NCBI RefSeq assembly: GCF_037975245.1
Contig: NC_092566.1
Coordinates: 18,863,501-18,927,500, forward strand
Source of the DNA: Apostichopus japonicus
Lineage: Eukaryota > Echinodermata > Holothuroidea > Aspidochirotida > Stichopodidae
DNA length: 64,000 nucleotides
Direction of reading: 5' to 3'
In this document: in pieces, positions 13,712 through 25,076 of the stretch
How positions within the stretch are numbered: the first letter of the stretch is position 1
Layout: every line of letters starts with the position of its first letter
The notes under the pieces: model-generated
What the model was told of the DNA's origin: nothing
Databases searched by the model: none
The model's input: only the letters and a program-made list of their open reading frames with translations
Program-made: the position numbers and the translations under genes

Positions 13712-14065
13712 CAAGTTTTCATGCATTGCCGCAAAACATTGGAACAAACTAGATCAAAGAGTAAAATAAGCAAGAAATCTTTACCGTTTTAAACGTCTAG
13801 TATCTGATATTGTTTATGTCTACTTCACTTTTATTTTTACCAAATTTCTTAATTTTCTTTACTCTGTACACGTTTTAACTATTTTATTAACCAACTAAGT
13901 TACATCTTATTTTTTTTTATATATTTTTTTTATTTATGACTTCTTAAATATTCATACATTTTATATTATGATATGTCTTATTAGAGGGAAGATCGTGGAA
14001 GATTAGCTATTGCTAAACGAGCTACCCTCTTAAAATAAAGTTTAAAAAAATAAAAAAAAATAAAT
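13712..14065 (+). pseudogene. LINE 3' end fragment with A-rich tail (left arm)
   Basis: Plus-strand translation begins CIAAKHWNKLDQRVK, a stop, then ARNLYRFKRLVSD. This fits the last residues of a non-LTR RT (AAxxWNxLP...FKxxLK). About 230 bp of AT-rich 3' UTR follow, ending in an A-rich tail. It runs opposite to the neighbouring LINE fragment at 13,131-13,611. Similar sequence (gcattcartgg...attatgggctgcacaca) lies on both sides, near 13,683-13,711 and 14,092-14,122, and belongs to the SINE tails or to a duplicated target. Mirror copy at 26,725-27,079 (minus). Confidence 0.6.
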
Positions 14066-14511
14066 AAAAGAATACTGCCGACGCAGAGCCACGCATTCAA
14101 TGGTCATTATGGGCTGCACACATGCCACAAGAGGCAAGGATTAACCGAAAGCCACCTAGCTCGCTTCTGGCCGATCAAGGCCAGCCGGCCCCACTATGGG
14201 TATTCTCCGGGTCAAAGACATGAAGGAAGGCGCTGGCATGGGACCTTAAGCCACACCTTTTTGCACCCTGCCGGAACATTACTGCACCGAGCTGGTCTCG
14301 AACCCTAGCACGTTTTAACAGAATCTGCAGGTTTATGCCTTGACAACTGCGTCAAACTCCTGAGCGCTGAAAAAGTAAAGTCAGAACTAATACTTAAAGA
14401 TTCTAACCCGAGAAAAAGATCATTAACGCAAAAGAAACGTCACCGTGTGGTAATCGAACTCGGAACATTCAGCTTGTAGTTCTCCCTTTCATCCACTAAG
14501 CTATTTGCCGG
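14066..14511 (-). mobile_element. tRNA-derived SINE B, left-arm copy
   Basis: On the minus strand this starts with a tRNA-like head at 14,438-14,511 carrying a perfect A-box (tagcttagtgg) and a B-box-like gttcgattac. A second pol III-like segment follows with B-box ggttcgagacc, then the same 3' body and gtattcttttatt tail as SINE A. It may be two SINEs joined, or a dimeric SINE. The mirror copy is at 26,279-26,727 on the plus strand. Confidence 0.65.
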
Positions 14512-14771
14512 ATTGAAATGATTGAGGTTTAACTTCACAATGAAATCACGTTATTTCGGCTGCAGCACACTATGAATATTCAATCTTCAATAGCATACCT
14601 AAGTAACCATAGCAACGAATACGCAAAAACTTCTGAATGACAGACTTACATAATCATTCATCTTAATTCGTGGGTTGATATTGTTCCATTTTAACAGCTG
14701 CTGAATTGAAAAGAGAGATTACTACAAACTAACGCTGGGGGCTTTTGGGATATTCCGCTCTATGCATCAGT

Positions 14772-14900
14772 ACGATTCAAAGATTCTCCGCGAACACCCT
14801 AAGCTCCTGGTGTAGAAAATGGCGAGTGAAAATTAGTCCAAATAAATCTAAGCTTGTAATCTTTAAGTACCCTGATTCTAATGACTCGACCGAGGAATAG
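14772..14900 (+). pseudogene. LINE reverse-transcriptase fragment spanning the arm boundary
   Basis: In one frame from 14,772 to a TAG at 14,898-14,900 the translation contains LSSWCRKWRVKISPNKSKLV, followed by IFKYPDSN. That is the segment after the YADD box of Jockey/CR1-type non-LTR RTs (LxxWxxxWxLxINPxKTKxVIF). No upstream catalytic box is visible in frame. The inner end of the inverted duplication (14,818) falls inside it: the right arm keeps only the part before 25,972 and joins unrelated sequence there. Confidence 0.7.
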
Positions 14901-17563
14901 AGTATCATTAACCTTTTCACCAATCCCTAGTTTCATCGCCACCAGAAAGCTCATTGCAGCAAACTCTTTACCACTTTTTGACCAACTAATTATTTCAAAC
15001 CAAATATCCTTAAAAACACCCCCCCCCCTTCTTAACCCCCTAATTCTATGACCTCTTGCTTAAATACTTAGTTCATAAAACCTACGCAGAAAACAATTTC
15101 AAAAGTTCCCTAGATACATTACGTTTTTTTTTTTTAATTGGGAGGAGGCTTCAGCTCTGGCAGAAGGAGGAGGCCATTGTTTAGGAACCCGGTGGCTAGA
15201 GGACTTGTGAGTCAAACCCCAGAGGAATTGTCCTTCTCTGGGGAACAGCCCAGTCACCGGAAACTATTTTTCTTTTTCCATTTTCTTAGCGTAAGGGTAC
15301 TCCCTGGCAGTGAGGGTTTGCCAGGTCTGGGGCAACCTCCAATTATTTTTCCTAAGTAATTTCCATTATCCATTTAAAGCTTCCAAAGTTTGTGTGCTGC
15401 TTGTTTTCCTCTTCGATCGTTTTTTCAAAATGCTATTGTCTTTTTCCCCTTAAATTTCCAATTTACCCGTAGGAGCCACACGGCTTGAACAGGAATTTCA
15501 CAGGCTGACCATGTAACGCTGGGTGCATTTACGTTATACGCACATATCGTTATGCTGGCATTGTTTTCTTTGTGGATTTAAACTGTATGACACTACGTAT
15601 CGCAGAATCTGAGCGAACAGTCAAATCCAGAGAGCCGGTTTTTTTTACTCTGTGAAAACATGCAGCCTCATTCTCCACCGCTCCCTTGTTATGCCATGCA
15701 ATGGCTACCATGTGTTTGTAAGTCAAAATATGCAAAAAATGGTATATATAGAGGTTTCAAAAGGTGGGTGTACCGTCATAGGGTGTCTTAAGCCTTCCCG
15801 GCTGAATGAATATATTCCCGACTGAACCAGCCCACCCCCCCCCTCCGACAATGGTATATGGGGCATTGTAACACCTTTTACCCGGTAGGTAAGCGACATG
15901 GTGCCACGTACTCTACTTACGACTTTGGCAGAAACTCAAATAACGTTCATGATGGTCCAACTGGATTTTCCGAGCTTCCATACAATCATACAAAGTTGAC
16001 AAAATTTCAGCTAAAAATCGAATTTCACAAATTTGGTCGGGAGGATCTCCGATGTATAAGGTCTTATAACTTTAAAGTGGGCTACTTTCAAATTTTAAAC
16101 CTGAGAACAGTTAGAGGCATTCTAAGTTGGACTGTTAACATGTCTCAAATCTTAGACAGGACATATTTCTGAGTCTCCAGGCACGGGTTTCTCTTTTAGA
16201 ATAAAGTTGGGCCAAGAAATGAAGCAAATTCAAAATGTTCGTTATTACATATCTAAAGGATCTCAAAGCTGATATTAATTATCAATTTAAAAGTAGGCCT
16301 CTATAAAAAAAATATAAAAAAAATACGCATAAGATGCTAACATTGAGATTACTTACTATTCGTCGCTTGTTTTTTTTTTTTTTTTTTTGACAAGGAAATA
16401 GCAATATGCTTGGTATATAAAAATAATGACAAGGCACTGTCTGGCATTACCAAAAAGTGAAGGTAGGGTCAAAAATAGAAATTTGTCTACTTTTGGTCAA
16501 GATACAATTCTGGGTCGGTCAAGGTGCTACTCACTTGGCCTCAAAGGCCAGCATGACAAGGCATGAGGAGAGGGAGGGTGGGGGGGGGGGGGTATATGGG
16601 AGACAAAAGAAAGAAAACTTGACATTATAATATGGAACACATGAATATTGACTATTACATTATACGCAAAGATAAAATAAAAATAATAATAATAAGCGAC
16701 AATAAAATGATTGGACTAGTAATAAAAAGCTACAAGAAAAAAAAAATGGCATGTTGTTAATCATACACATCATCATTGTTTCAGCATCTATTCTTTGTGG
16801 GGCAGCACACAATACCAAGGGAAACAAATTGACATATAACTTCCTATAATGGAAAAACAAAACAATCCTAACTCTTGTCTGTATACAAGATTTATCATGG
16901 CTCAAAATCGTGATCAATCCATGTACTAAAGGAATATATTTCTGGTTATTTTAACTCTTAGCATCATCAAATGCATCAGATACAAAATATATTCTACTTA
17001 ATGACATTCCACAATCAATAACTGTTATGGAACTAGACATGGGGACTTAGGTTACTGGTTGAATATGACATTTCATCCGTTTACCAAGAAAGAAAAAAAC
17101 AACACAATGAAATCAAAATAGTTTTCTTTTCTTTTAATTTTTGGAGGATGTTTTGGGGGTTGGATTATTTCAGACTTTAGGCTATGCTAAATTCTGCCCC
17201 TTTTTGTTATTCCAAAACCGATTCCCAAATTACAGGTGGAAACAAATTAACTATAAACTCATTTTCAAATGTGTAAGTTTCCATTACGTTGCTAATTTCT
17301 TATTCTTTAATATATTCACCACAGACTCGTTCATTAAACTTAACTTGAAATATCTTAAATCTTACTTTTATTATTACAATTTCTAAAATGACATTTCAGG
17401 AATCCACGTATATGCAGCATCATGGAGAAGCAAATTCACAATGACAATTAAAAGTTTGAAATGAAATATTTCAATATTGGCAAATAAAGCGACACCAAGT
17501 CCAGCTACACCTTCAGATCTGATGAAATAATGTGCAGATATAACAACCAAACCATGTTGAGAT
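14901..17563. other. Spacer, no gene recognised
   Basis: Mostly AT-rich single-copy sequence with homopolymers: poly-C near 15,018 and 15,835, poly-T at 16,371-16,389, poly-G at 16,578-16,592. Open frames at 15,138-15,359 and 15,858-16,172 have no recognisable domain and no supporting context. Segment 15,757-16,040 weakly resembles the satellite monomer and the sequence flanking it (see findings). Confidence 0.5.
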
Positions 17564-17571
17564 ATTGTAAC

Positions 17572-18138
17572 CAGTGGCAACTCCAAGGGAGGGGGGGGGG
17601 TGCTGGGCGGTCATGTGCCCTCCCAAACAAAAATCGTGCCCCCAGATGCGTTTTGTAGTGTTAATTTTTTTTTACAAAGGTCGAAACGTATTGTTTTTCA
17701 GCAAAACTGATTTCCACCGACCATCACAATAACCCGTTGTTTTCTCACTAACAAGGTCACAGAGGCCCGGCGGGAATCGCTAGTGCTTAAACTTCACTAC
17801 TACACTGCATGAATTTCAATTTCAACTTCCAACACTCTTATTTAAAAACATTATCAAAGCGTAAAGGGTTATTAATTTCCATATTTTGTATAACTTTTTT
17901 ATCCACCTCAATTTAAAACATAAATATCAGACAGACTATAAGCCCGAACATTCTTGAACATTAAGTTACTTCAAGTTGCAAAAATATAGCACTAGATTGC
18001 ATCTAAGGACCCTCAATTAATCAAAAATTTCTCAATAGCCCCTCCCCAGGACGGCATCCACAAATAAAAAGTAGTGCCCCCAATTTAAGCTGTGCCCTCC
18101 CTGTGTCCCCCAGGTTGAAATATCTGGCGTCGCCACTG
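17572..18138. mobile_element. hAT-like non-autonomous element 1
   Basis: 567 bp bounded by imperfect terminal inverted repeats: cagtggcaactcca at the left and, reverse-complemented at the right, cagtggcgacgccaga. CAGTGGCG-type ends are common in hAT-family elements of marine invertebrates. The 8 bases outside each end, attgtaac (17,564-17,571) and gttgtaac (18,139-18,146), agree at 7 of 8, matching the 8-bp target duplication of hAT transposition. Both ends lead into G/C-rich runs. No transposase frame is visible, so mobilisation in trans is inferred. Confidence 0.75.
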
Positions 18139-18146
18139 GTTGTAAC

Positions 18147-19970
18147 TATAAGAGCCAATTCCACTCGGGCTGGCACCTTCATAGTCCTCCCATGCACATC
18201 CAGAAAACGTTCATTTATTGGAATATAAGTGGCAACGGCACGGTGAAAAATTTAAACCCTTCCCATTCCACCCCTAATTCAATACGAACTTTACAAAAAC
18301 ATGCTAACTTTCAAAAGCCCATCTTTGATCTTTTGTAGCAATTGACACCATTGTACTTCAAACAGCAAATAACTTTGTACTATTAACGCACGCCCCAACT
18401 TCAAAAAATACCTAGGCACCTTATATATGATATATATATGTATGTCTCCCTTGCTCATCCCTCACTCCCCTCCCCCTTCCCACGGAGCCCCCCCCCCCAC
18501 ACACACACACACATTCCAACTTGACTGCGTAGGTTACATGCCTGTCTACAGCAACCAACCAAAAAAATGATGGCATATGAAGACGAAGGCTACCTATTGT
18601 GTAATGAAAACAAAAGTTGAAATTCAGCAATTTTGTTGAAAAATTATCATACTAAAATGCTGTTGTTCTTTGTGTGGCACAGACATTAGGAGGAATTAAA
18701 AGGGGGAGAAAAAAAAACACTTTAGTGATACACTGATGAAAAGATAACGGAGAATTGAAGAAAACAAGTTCTGTTTCTTATAAAATTGTACGTATGATAT
18801 GTTTGCTCAAGGAACCAATACATATGTGGCTTGACGAACATTCATATTTTGTATATCATTGAATATTAATATATCATACTGAGTTGAAATGTATAATGAA
18901 ATAAATTTTACATTCTGCAATTTCTTTCAGGCTTCAAAAATTCATAGTTTTTTGCCTAAAAAAAAACTTCTGAGAGATTTACAACTCTTGGGGTAGTTGT
19001 CCGCTAATGAGGAGGTTCAAAATTTGACAATTATATGGTGCTTAATTCATGGAAAAACTATCGTAAAACTATTATAAGTATGTGGACATAAGCTGTGAAA
19101 TGGTCCAAAGATTCAAGGAGAATCCGAAGATAACAATGGTAAAGTAAAATGATACAAAATATTGTTTTTTTCATTGATACAAGATTTGATATAAATAGCT
19201 CCAAATAGGTAAAGGAGAAGCAAACCCAAGAATCTTCTTCAGCTTATATCATACATATATGTTATGTTTGGGATGCACAACTCCCCAAAATATGTAAAGG
19301 AAAATGTTTGTTCCCTGTGAGAGATTATCAGGTCATGTCAGGGGCCAACCATGTTGCCAGTCTGTGATATCCTGATACTACATGTCCTGATACAGGTTTG
19401 TAAAGGATAGCTATTATCAACATCTCTAACATATACCAATCATGGTCCGATTCTCCTTTAACTTTAAATATTTAGAGGAATGTCAACGTGCCTCTGGATT
19501 AGCTACAACGTCAGATGAATTATGAACAGGGGCAGAAGGGGCATATGTACCCCCCTCCTCCCTCACTGCTTTGAAAAGGGACCCTTTTCATAAAGTGCCC
19601 CATTTCGGTTGTACAAAGTACCATTTAACTCATTTAAAATGTGCCCTTTCAAGAAGAACATTTAAATGACATAAAATCTACAGTAAATAATAAGTTCCAT
19701 ATTTTTGAAAACATCCAAACCATGGATTGTGTCTTACCGAATGGGCAGTTGTATTTTTCAGAAAGTTTTGAGGTAACTTTAATGTTGGTTACCCTCAAAT
19801 AGAAGTTACATGTAACACTGCCCCTCATACCCCAACCCACGCCCCCAAAAAATAACTTAACCCCTTTCAGACACCACTTATAATTCCTGATAACGTTCTA
19901 CACTCAAGGTAATGTTAATATTAGTTAACACTCATACTGTAGCACTATATATACATCTAGGACGTCGGAG
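18147..19970. other. Spacer, no gene recognised
   Basis: AT-rich single-copy sequence. It contains a short TA/TG tract near 18,425-18,445 and a C-run plus (AC)n at 18,489-18,513. Segment 19,530-19,865 is C-rich and looks like other non-autonomous element bodies, but I could not define its ends. Open frames here are short and unremarkable. Confidence 0.5.
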
Positions 19971-19978
19971 CCGGTACG

Positions 19979-21021
19979 CAGTGGCGGCGGAACCGGGGGG
20001 GCTTGGGGGGGGGGTTCAGCCCCCCCCAGATGAGGGGGCAAATGCATGATAAGCCCCCCCAATATTTACCAAGGCTCCGAAACGTGCATCTGCCCATTTT
20101 TCAATGCATACTTGTCGATCTGTCCGATGCACACGTATACTATATAGGTGTAATAATTTTAGTAAATGCTGGGGGGAACCTCGGCCCGTCCCCTGGCTAT
20201 AGACCACATTGTCACCCCATCCGCGTCTTCACGCCCCGTGAAAAGTGGAAGCAGTGAGTGTGAGTACCGGTAAGCGCAACACAACTTCGTCTTAGGCCAA
20301 TGACTTGCCTCATTTCAGCCAGTTCTCCAACATCCCCTGAAGGATATATCCTTCTAATGGTAGCACATTTCCCATGGATATGTCCTACAGGGACATTTCC
20401 TTCTAATTGGAGATGTATCTTTCGTAGGGTATATTCTTCTAAAGTGCCTTAAGTGTGATAACAAAAACACAATATTAGCATTTCACCTCTACTGTATAGG
20501 GTACATGCATTCGTGACGGTGCTTGGCTCATAGAAATTTGTTGGCAACTACACATGGTTTTGGAATTACCCATTTTTTGACATTAAGAAATGCTTTCAGG
20601 TTATTCTTTTGACATTTATTTAATTATTGCATTTCATTGCAAGTAGTAATTTACTACACTCAAAAACGTCTTTGCGAGTACACTACGAGTAATAGCTACT
20701 CTCTTAAAACACAATCGAATATACAAATTACAATGTTTTTACAGATTTTTACGTGCAATCTGAGAAATTGCAGGCTTACGACCCATATTTTAGGGCTAGG
20801 TATTCGCAGCATAAAACACTCGGGAAGTGCCGTTTCCGGCCATCTGGGGGTTTGAAAAACCCAAAATTTTCTTGTACGCTCCGCGCCAACCGATGGTGGC
20901 GCTCCGCTTAGATAGTCTCCAGAGCCTTATATACAGATATAAGGTTCTGATAGTCTCCAGAGCCCTGATAGTCTCCAAACATCAGCCCCCCCCCCAATAT
21001 TTTCCCGTTCCGCCGCGCCTG
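19979..21021. mobile_element. hAT-like non-autonomous element 2
   Basis: 1,043 bp. The left end is cagtggcggcggaaccgg; the right end, reverse-complemented, is caggcgcggcggaacgg. The flanking octamers ccggtacg (19,971-19,978) and ccggtatg (21,022-21,029) agree at 7 of 8, an 8-bp target duplication typical of hAT. Internally there are G/C runs next to both ends and three copies of gatagtctccagagcc or a close variant near 20,911-20,980. A sub-segment at 20,821-20,930 is repeated at 21,111-21,200. No transposase frame. Confidence 0.75.
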
Positions 21022-21109
21022 CCGGTATGGCAAAAAATAAAGAACAAAAATAAAACATACTTCATAATGTGTTTCAGAAGATTAATCGGGTGGAAGGTTG
21101 TTTTCAAGC

Positions 21110-21290
21110 TCGGGAAGTGCCATTTCCTGCAATCTGGGAGACATTTTTTTCAAATTTTCTCCATTACGCTACGCGCCAACCATGGTGGCGCGTAGCGTAG
21201 TTTGACCTACCAAACGTCCCCCCGATAATTATGATAGATGGCCACACTCTGATCTGCCGTATCAATCCAAAATAGCTTCCGACGCCCCTG
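21110..21290. mobile_element. Partial hAT-like element
   Basis: Shares its first 90 bp (cgggaagtgcc...cgcgccaacc..tggtggcgc) with the interior of element 2 and ends at 21,290 in a sequence whose reverse complement is caggggcgtcggaag, another hAT-style terminus. No left terminus or target duplication can be identified, so I take it as truncated, with the following TA tract possibly replacing its flank. Confidence 0.5.
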
Positions 21291-21298
21291 TACATATG

Positions 21299-21677
<379 letters not shown>

Positions 21678-21951
21678 TTTCGAGTTGGTCAGCATCATGT
21701 TTGATCTCTAGATACAGGTGACAAACGCCTACAGTGGAATTACGATCTCCCTTACCGGTTTCGAACCTCTGGACATATAATCAGCGTCCATAGCCTAGTG
21801 GTTAGGGTGTCCGCGTACAGAGCGGAAGGCCCGTGGTTCGAATCCCGGTGGAGGCTGAAAGTTTTTTCACTGTTCTTGATTTTCCAACTCATTACGATTT
21901 TCATTTATATATATTCCTTTGCCTTTGTCGTTTACCTCCATTGCATTAACA

Positions 21952-21983
<32 letters not shown>

Positions 21984-21984
21984 C
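21678..21984 (+). mobile_element. tRNA-derived SINE, copy 2, in a 307-bp duplicated unit
   Basis: Contains a 72-nt tRNA-like head at 21,784-21,855: acceptor gcgtcca against tggaggc (6 of 7 pairs), perfect A-box tagcctagtgg, a perfect 5-bp anticodon stem tccgc/gcgga with a 7-nt loop, and perfect B-box ggttcgaatcc. The T-stem is poorly paired and the loop would give an ACA anticodon, so I read it as a SINE promoter and not a working tRNA gene. The surrounding 307-bp unit (starting ttcgagttggt) repeats from 21,985. Confidence 0.75.
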
Positions 21985-22245
21985 TTCGAGTTGGTTAGAA
22001 TCATGTTTGATCTCTGGAGTAAGGCAAATATGTCACCAAATCAGAACTAGTATTGTTCCATACAGGTGACAAACGCCAGTGGACTTACGACCTCCCTTAC
22101 CGGTTTCAAACCTCTGGACATACAATCAGCGTCCATGGCCTGGTGGTTGGGGTGTCCGTTTATGGGGCTGGGCTCGGATTCGGGTCCCGGTGGGGGCTGT
22201 GGTTTTTGCTCTGTTCTGGATTTTCCGGCTTGTTGCTTTTTCATT

Positions 22246-22250
<5 letters not shown>
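21985..22250 (+). mobile_element. tRNA-derived SINE, copy 3, A-to-G enriched
   Basis: Second copy of the duplicated unit. The lead-in at 22,060-22,128 is close to copy 2, but from 22,129 (gcgtccatggcctggtgg) to about 22,247 many A positions of copy 2 are G. The A-box becomes tggcctggtgg and the B-box becomes attcgggtcc, so pol III promoter function is probably lost. It ends in TA and GT microsatellites. Confidence 0.7.

Positions 22251-22290
<40 letters not shown>
22244..22290. repeat. (TA)n(GT)n microsatellite
   Basis: TA repeats to 22,270 and then (GT)10 to 22,290, lying between the SINE tail and the fold-back element. It probably grew from the SINE 3' tail. Confidence 0.95.
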
Positions 22291-22702
22291 TGAGACTAGT
22301 TGAGACTAGTGGAACACTAGTAGTTGTAACTCGGAGTTTCACGCGTTTAGCGATCGTCAGACAGCTGATAGCTTCAAGTTCATCATATCATATCATATAC
22401 CTCGTATTATGCTTCCACCCGAAGGTGCTTCAGCAGACTAAGGAAATCCTTAGTCGGAAATTATTGAGGTTCCAAGTTTTTGTGCGTGGAAAGAAGCCGA
22501 ACACCGAAGAAAGAGTCGCAAAAGAGAATACACCGACAGAAGAACAATACACCAACAACCCTATAATCCCCGGTAATCCCGACGAGGAGCTTATATATTC
22601 ATGGAGCGCAACTTGAAGCTATCAGTTGTCTGACGATCGCTAAACGCGTGAAACTCCGAGTCACAACTACTAGTGTTCCACTAGTCTCAACTAGTCTCAA
22701 CA
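22288..22702. mobile_element. Fold-back (long-TIR) element
   Basis: Two inverted arms of about 94 bp (22,288-22,381 and 22,609-22,702) differ at only a few positions: tgttgagactagttgagact reads back from the right end. The outer arm contains a doubled gagactagt motif. The 227-bp interior has a perfect 9-bp hairpin (gactaagga aa tccttagtc) and, on the minus strand, a TATA-like tatataagc beside the right arm. No target duplication is visible because microsatellites abut the left side. A frame through it has no recognisable domain. The class is unknown. Confidence 0.7.
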
Positions 22703-22758
22703 TATATTCCGCTCTGTCCACCGGACATAGAGCACTCTGCGCCAAGATAGACGCCAAC

Positions 22759-22765
<7 letters not shown>

Positions 22766-22851
<86 letters not shown>

Positions 22852-23421
22852 CATACATACATACATACATACATACATACATACATACATACATACATAC
22901 ATACATACATACATACATACATACATACATACATACATACATACATACATACATACATACATACATACATACATACATACATACATACATACATACATAC
23001 ATACATACATACATACATACATACATACATACATACATACATACATACATACATACATACATACATACATACATACATACATACATACATACATACATAC
23101 ATACATACATACATACATACATACATACATACATACATACATACATACATACATACATACATACATACATACATACATACATACATACATACATACATAC
23201 ATACATACATACATACATACATACATACATACATACATACATACATACATACATACATACATACATACATACATACATACATACATACATACATACATAC
23301 ATACATACATACATACATACATACATACATACATACATACATACATACATACATACATACATACATACATACATACATACATACATACATACATACATAC
23401 ATACATACATACATACATACA

Positions 23422-23455
<34 letters not shown>

Positions 23456-23470
23456 CATACATACATACAT
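22766..23470. repeat. (TA)n and (ATAC)n microsatellite, about 154 tetramers
   Basis: TA repeats at 22,766-22,850 are followed by about 618 bp of ATAC, with one TATA interruption near 23,450. Apparent proteins of 205-274 codons (HTYI or CMYV repeats) on both strands are translation artefacts of the tetramer. Confidence 0.98.
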
Positions 23471-25070
23471 AATATAGATATTTTTATGGAAATAGGATAA
23501 AATGATATGTTATAGTTCAATATATAAAGTGTATTTATGAAGTTTAAGTACTCAAAATGTCAAAAATGAATAAATACTACACTTCAGAAAAAAAAAACAA
23601 GAAAACCTTCCATACTCATAGTGAATATTTTACAAAGACAAAAAATATATCACAAGTAAGGTTTCTATAAAGTGTAAATAATCTTTTCATTGAAGATACA
23701 ACAAACAGTGCAGCACCATTGCAGAAAAAATAAAACAAACACTAATAAAATGGATAAAACAAATTATATTTTTAAACTTTTATTTGCAAAGACTCACCAG
23801 CCTAGAAAACATGTCATATGTGTGAAAATATCAGCCTGCATTTACATGGAAGACATGTTTATATTAAAAATGCAACATTATACCTGTATGTTATGTTACC
23901 ACTTATGTCTTGGAGTTAGTTAATTTACATTATATTCCCTACCGCATAAGTTAATACTAGTCTACAGCAGACTTTCAGTTCTTAGCAAACCCTTTCTGCT
24001 CCCCTACCCCCCCCCCCCCTCACCTACAGATGGGAAATGATGTGTAAAGTTTTGATTGGTTACTATGTGTGTTTTCTTGCAATATCTTCAAACAAAAAGA
24101 AACAAAAAAACAATTCTCATAATGTGACAAAACCTGTCCTTCCAGCTTATGAACTGAATGGTTAAGATTCAGAATACTGTTTAGTAAAGTGATATAAAAT
24201 CTTGCTATTTATCTTCAAAATGTCTTCAACAAGAAACCCTGAATTGCCTTTAGTGATTGCTAAAATTATAGAAAAAGTTGCTGAAAAACCTTAATCACAA
24301 ACTTCTTCATATCTGCCACTCTCTTTCTTCCATACCCCCTCCCCCCCCCCCCCCATATCATACCTGTATGTCACATTTTTTGCTCTTTTCCACTTCACCC
24401 AGCACTTTCCACTCTCTTACAAATGATCCCTCATTAACCCACAAACAAATGTTTCTTTCTCAAGGCAAGAAAAGATACATGAAGTACTAATGGTAAAATT
24501 GCTATCAAAACTGAATGCCACAATTGTATCCAAATATTACATTAGAAGTACAGTACTGTTCAGGAATTGGCAAAATGAGTTGTACTTAGGCCTACTTACT
24601 TGGAAACAAATACCACACATGATATAATCAACATTCATGAAAACTATGGAAATCTAGAAGATACGGTACACCTAGAGTGTTATAATTAGATCGAGGCATC
24701 CGATGTGACAGTTAAGGTTACTCTAAACCACCCATGAAAGACAAATGGTAGATAAAGTTCGACCTCTCAGACTTGTTTCAATCGAAATTAAACCTGATTT
24801 TGTCTTTGATCAAGAATAAAGAACATTTTAACCAAATGCAATCATCTTTTCTGAGATTGTTTGAGAAAAATGGAATTTTGAAAATGCTGGCATTTCAGTT
24901 TGAAACTGGAGTGATACTTCGGTGAAATTAATTCCAACGTTAGATTCACGACAGACTTGTGGTTTGAAGATGGTACCGTTGGGGAGACTGACAGGTGAGA
25001 CTGCTCTGTGTATCAATGTATCCTGATGTTAGTTATAGGTAATATCTACTCTCCAAGCTACTTCAGGGAT
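23471..25070. other. AT-rich spacer, no gene recognised
   Basis: Single-copy AT-rich DNA with C-runs near 24,009 and 24,342. Two open frames (23,690-23,923; 24,278-24,490) lack domains. It could be intergenic or untranslated sequence; nothing decides this. Confidence 0.5.
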
Positions 25071-25076
25071 GAGCTC

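Larger units (their letters stand above)
11715..14818 (+). repeat. Left arm of giant inverted duplication
   Basis: The reverse complement of this segment reappears at 25,972-29,076. Mirrored positions sum to 40,790-40,791 from one end to the other, so net indels are almost nil. Examples: 12,001-12,030 mirrors 28,761-28,790; a 116-codon open frame at 12,676-13,026 (minus) is identical to 27,765-28,115 (plus). Visible differences are few: a 10-bp deletion in the right arm near 27,420, poly-A and poly-C length changes, and scattered substitutions. Homology extends into the last satellite monomer, sharing a private variant (tatagtcattt), then fades near 11,715. The inner boundary is sharp at 14,818/25,972. 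Confidence 0.95.

Noticed and set aside
15858-16172. 104-codon frame as a gene
   Set aside because: No domain, no promoter or splice context recognised, and its start overlaps a possible satellite relic.
21784-21855. Functional tRNA gene
   Set aside because: A- and B-boxes are perfect, but the T-stem is poorly paired, the anticodon would be ACA, and the sequence continues into a SINE body with sister copies beside it.
22648-23520. Long open frames of 205-274 codons on both strands
   Set aside because: They are translations of TA and ATAC microsatellites; every frame of a stop-free tetramer array stays open.
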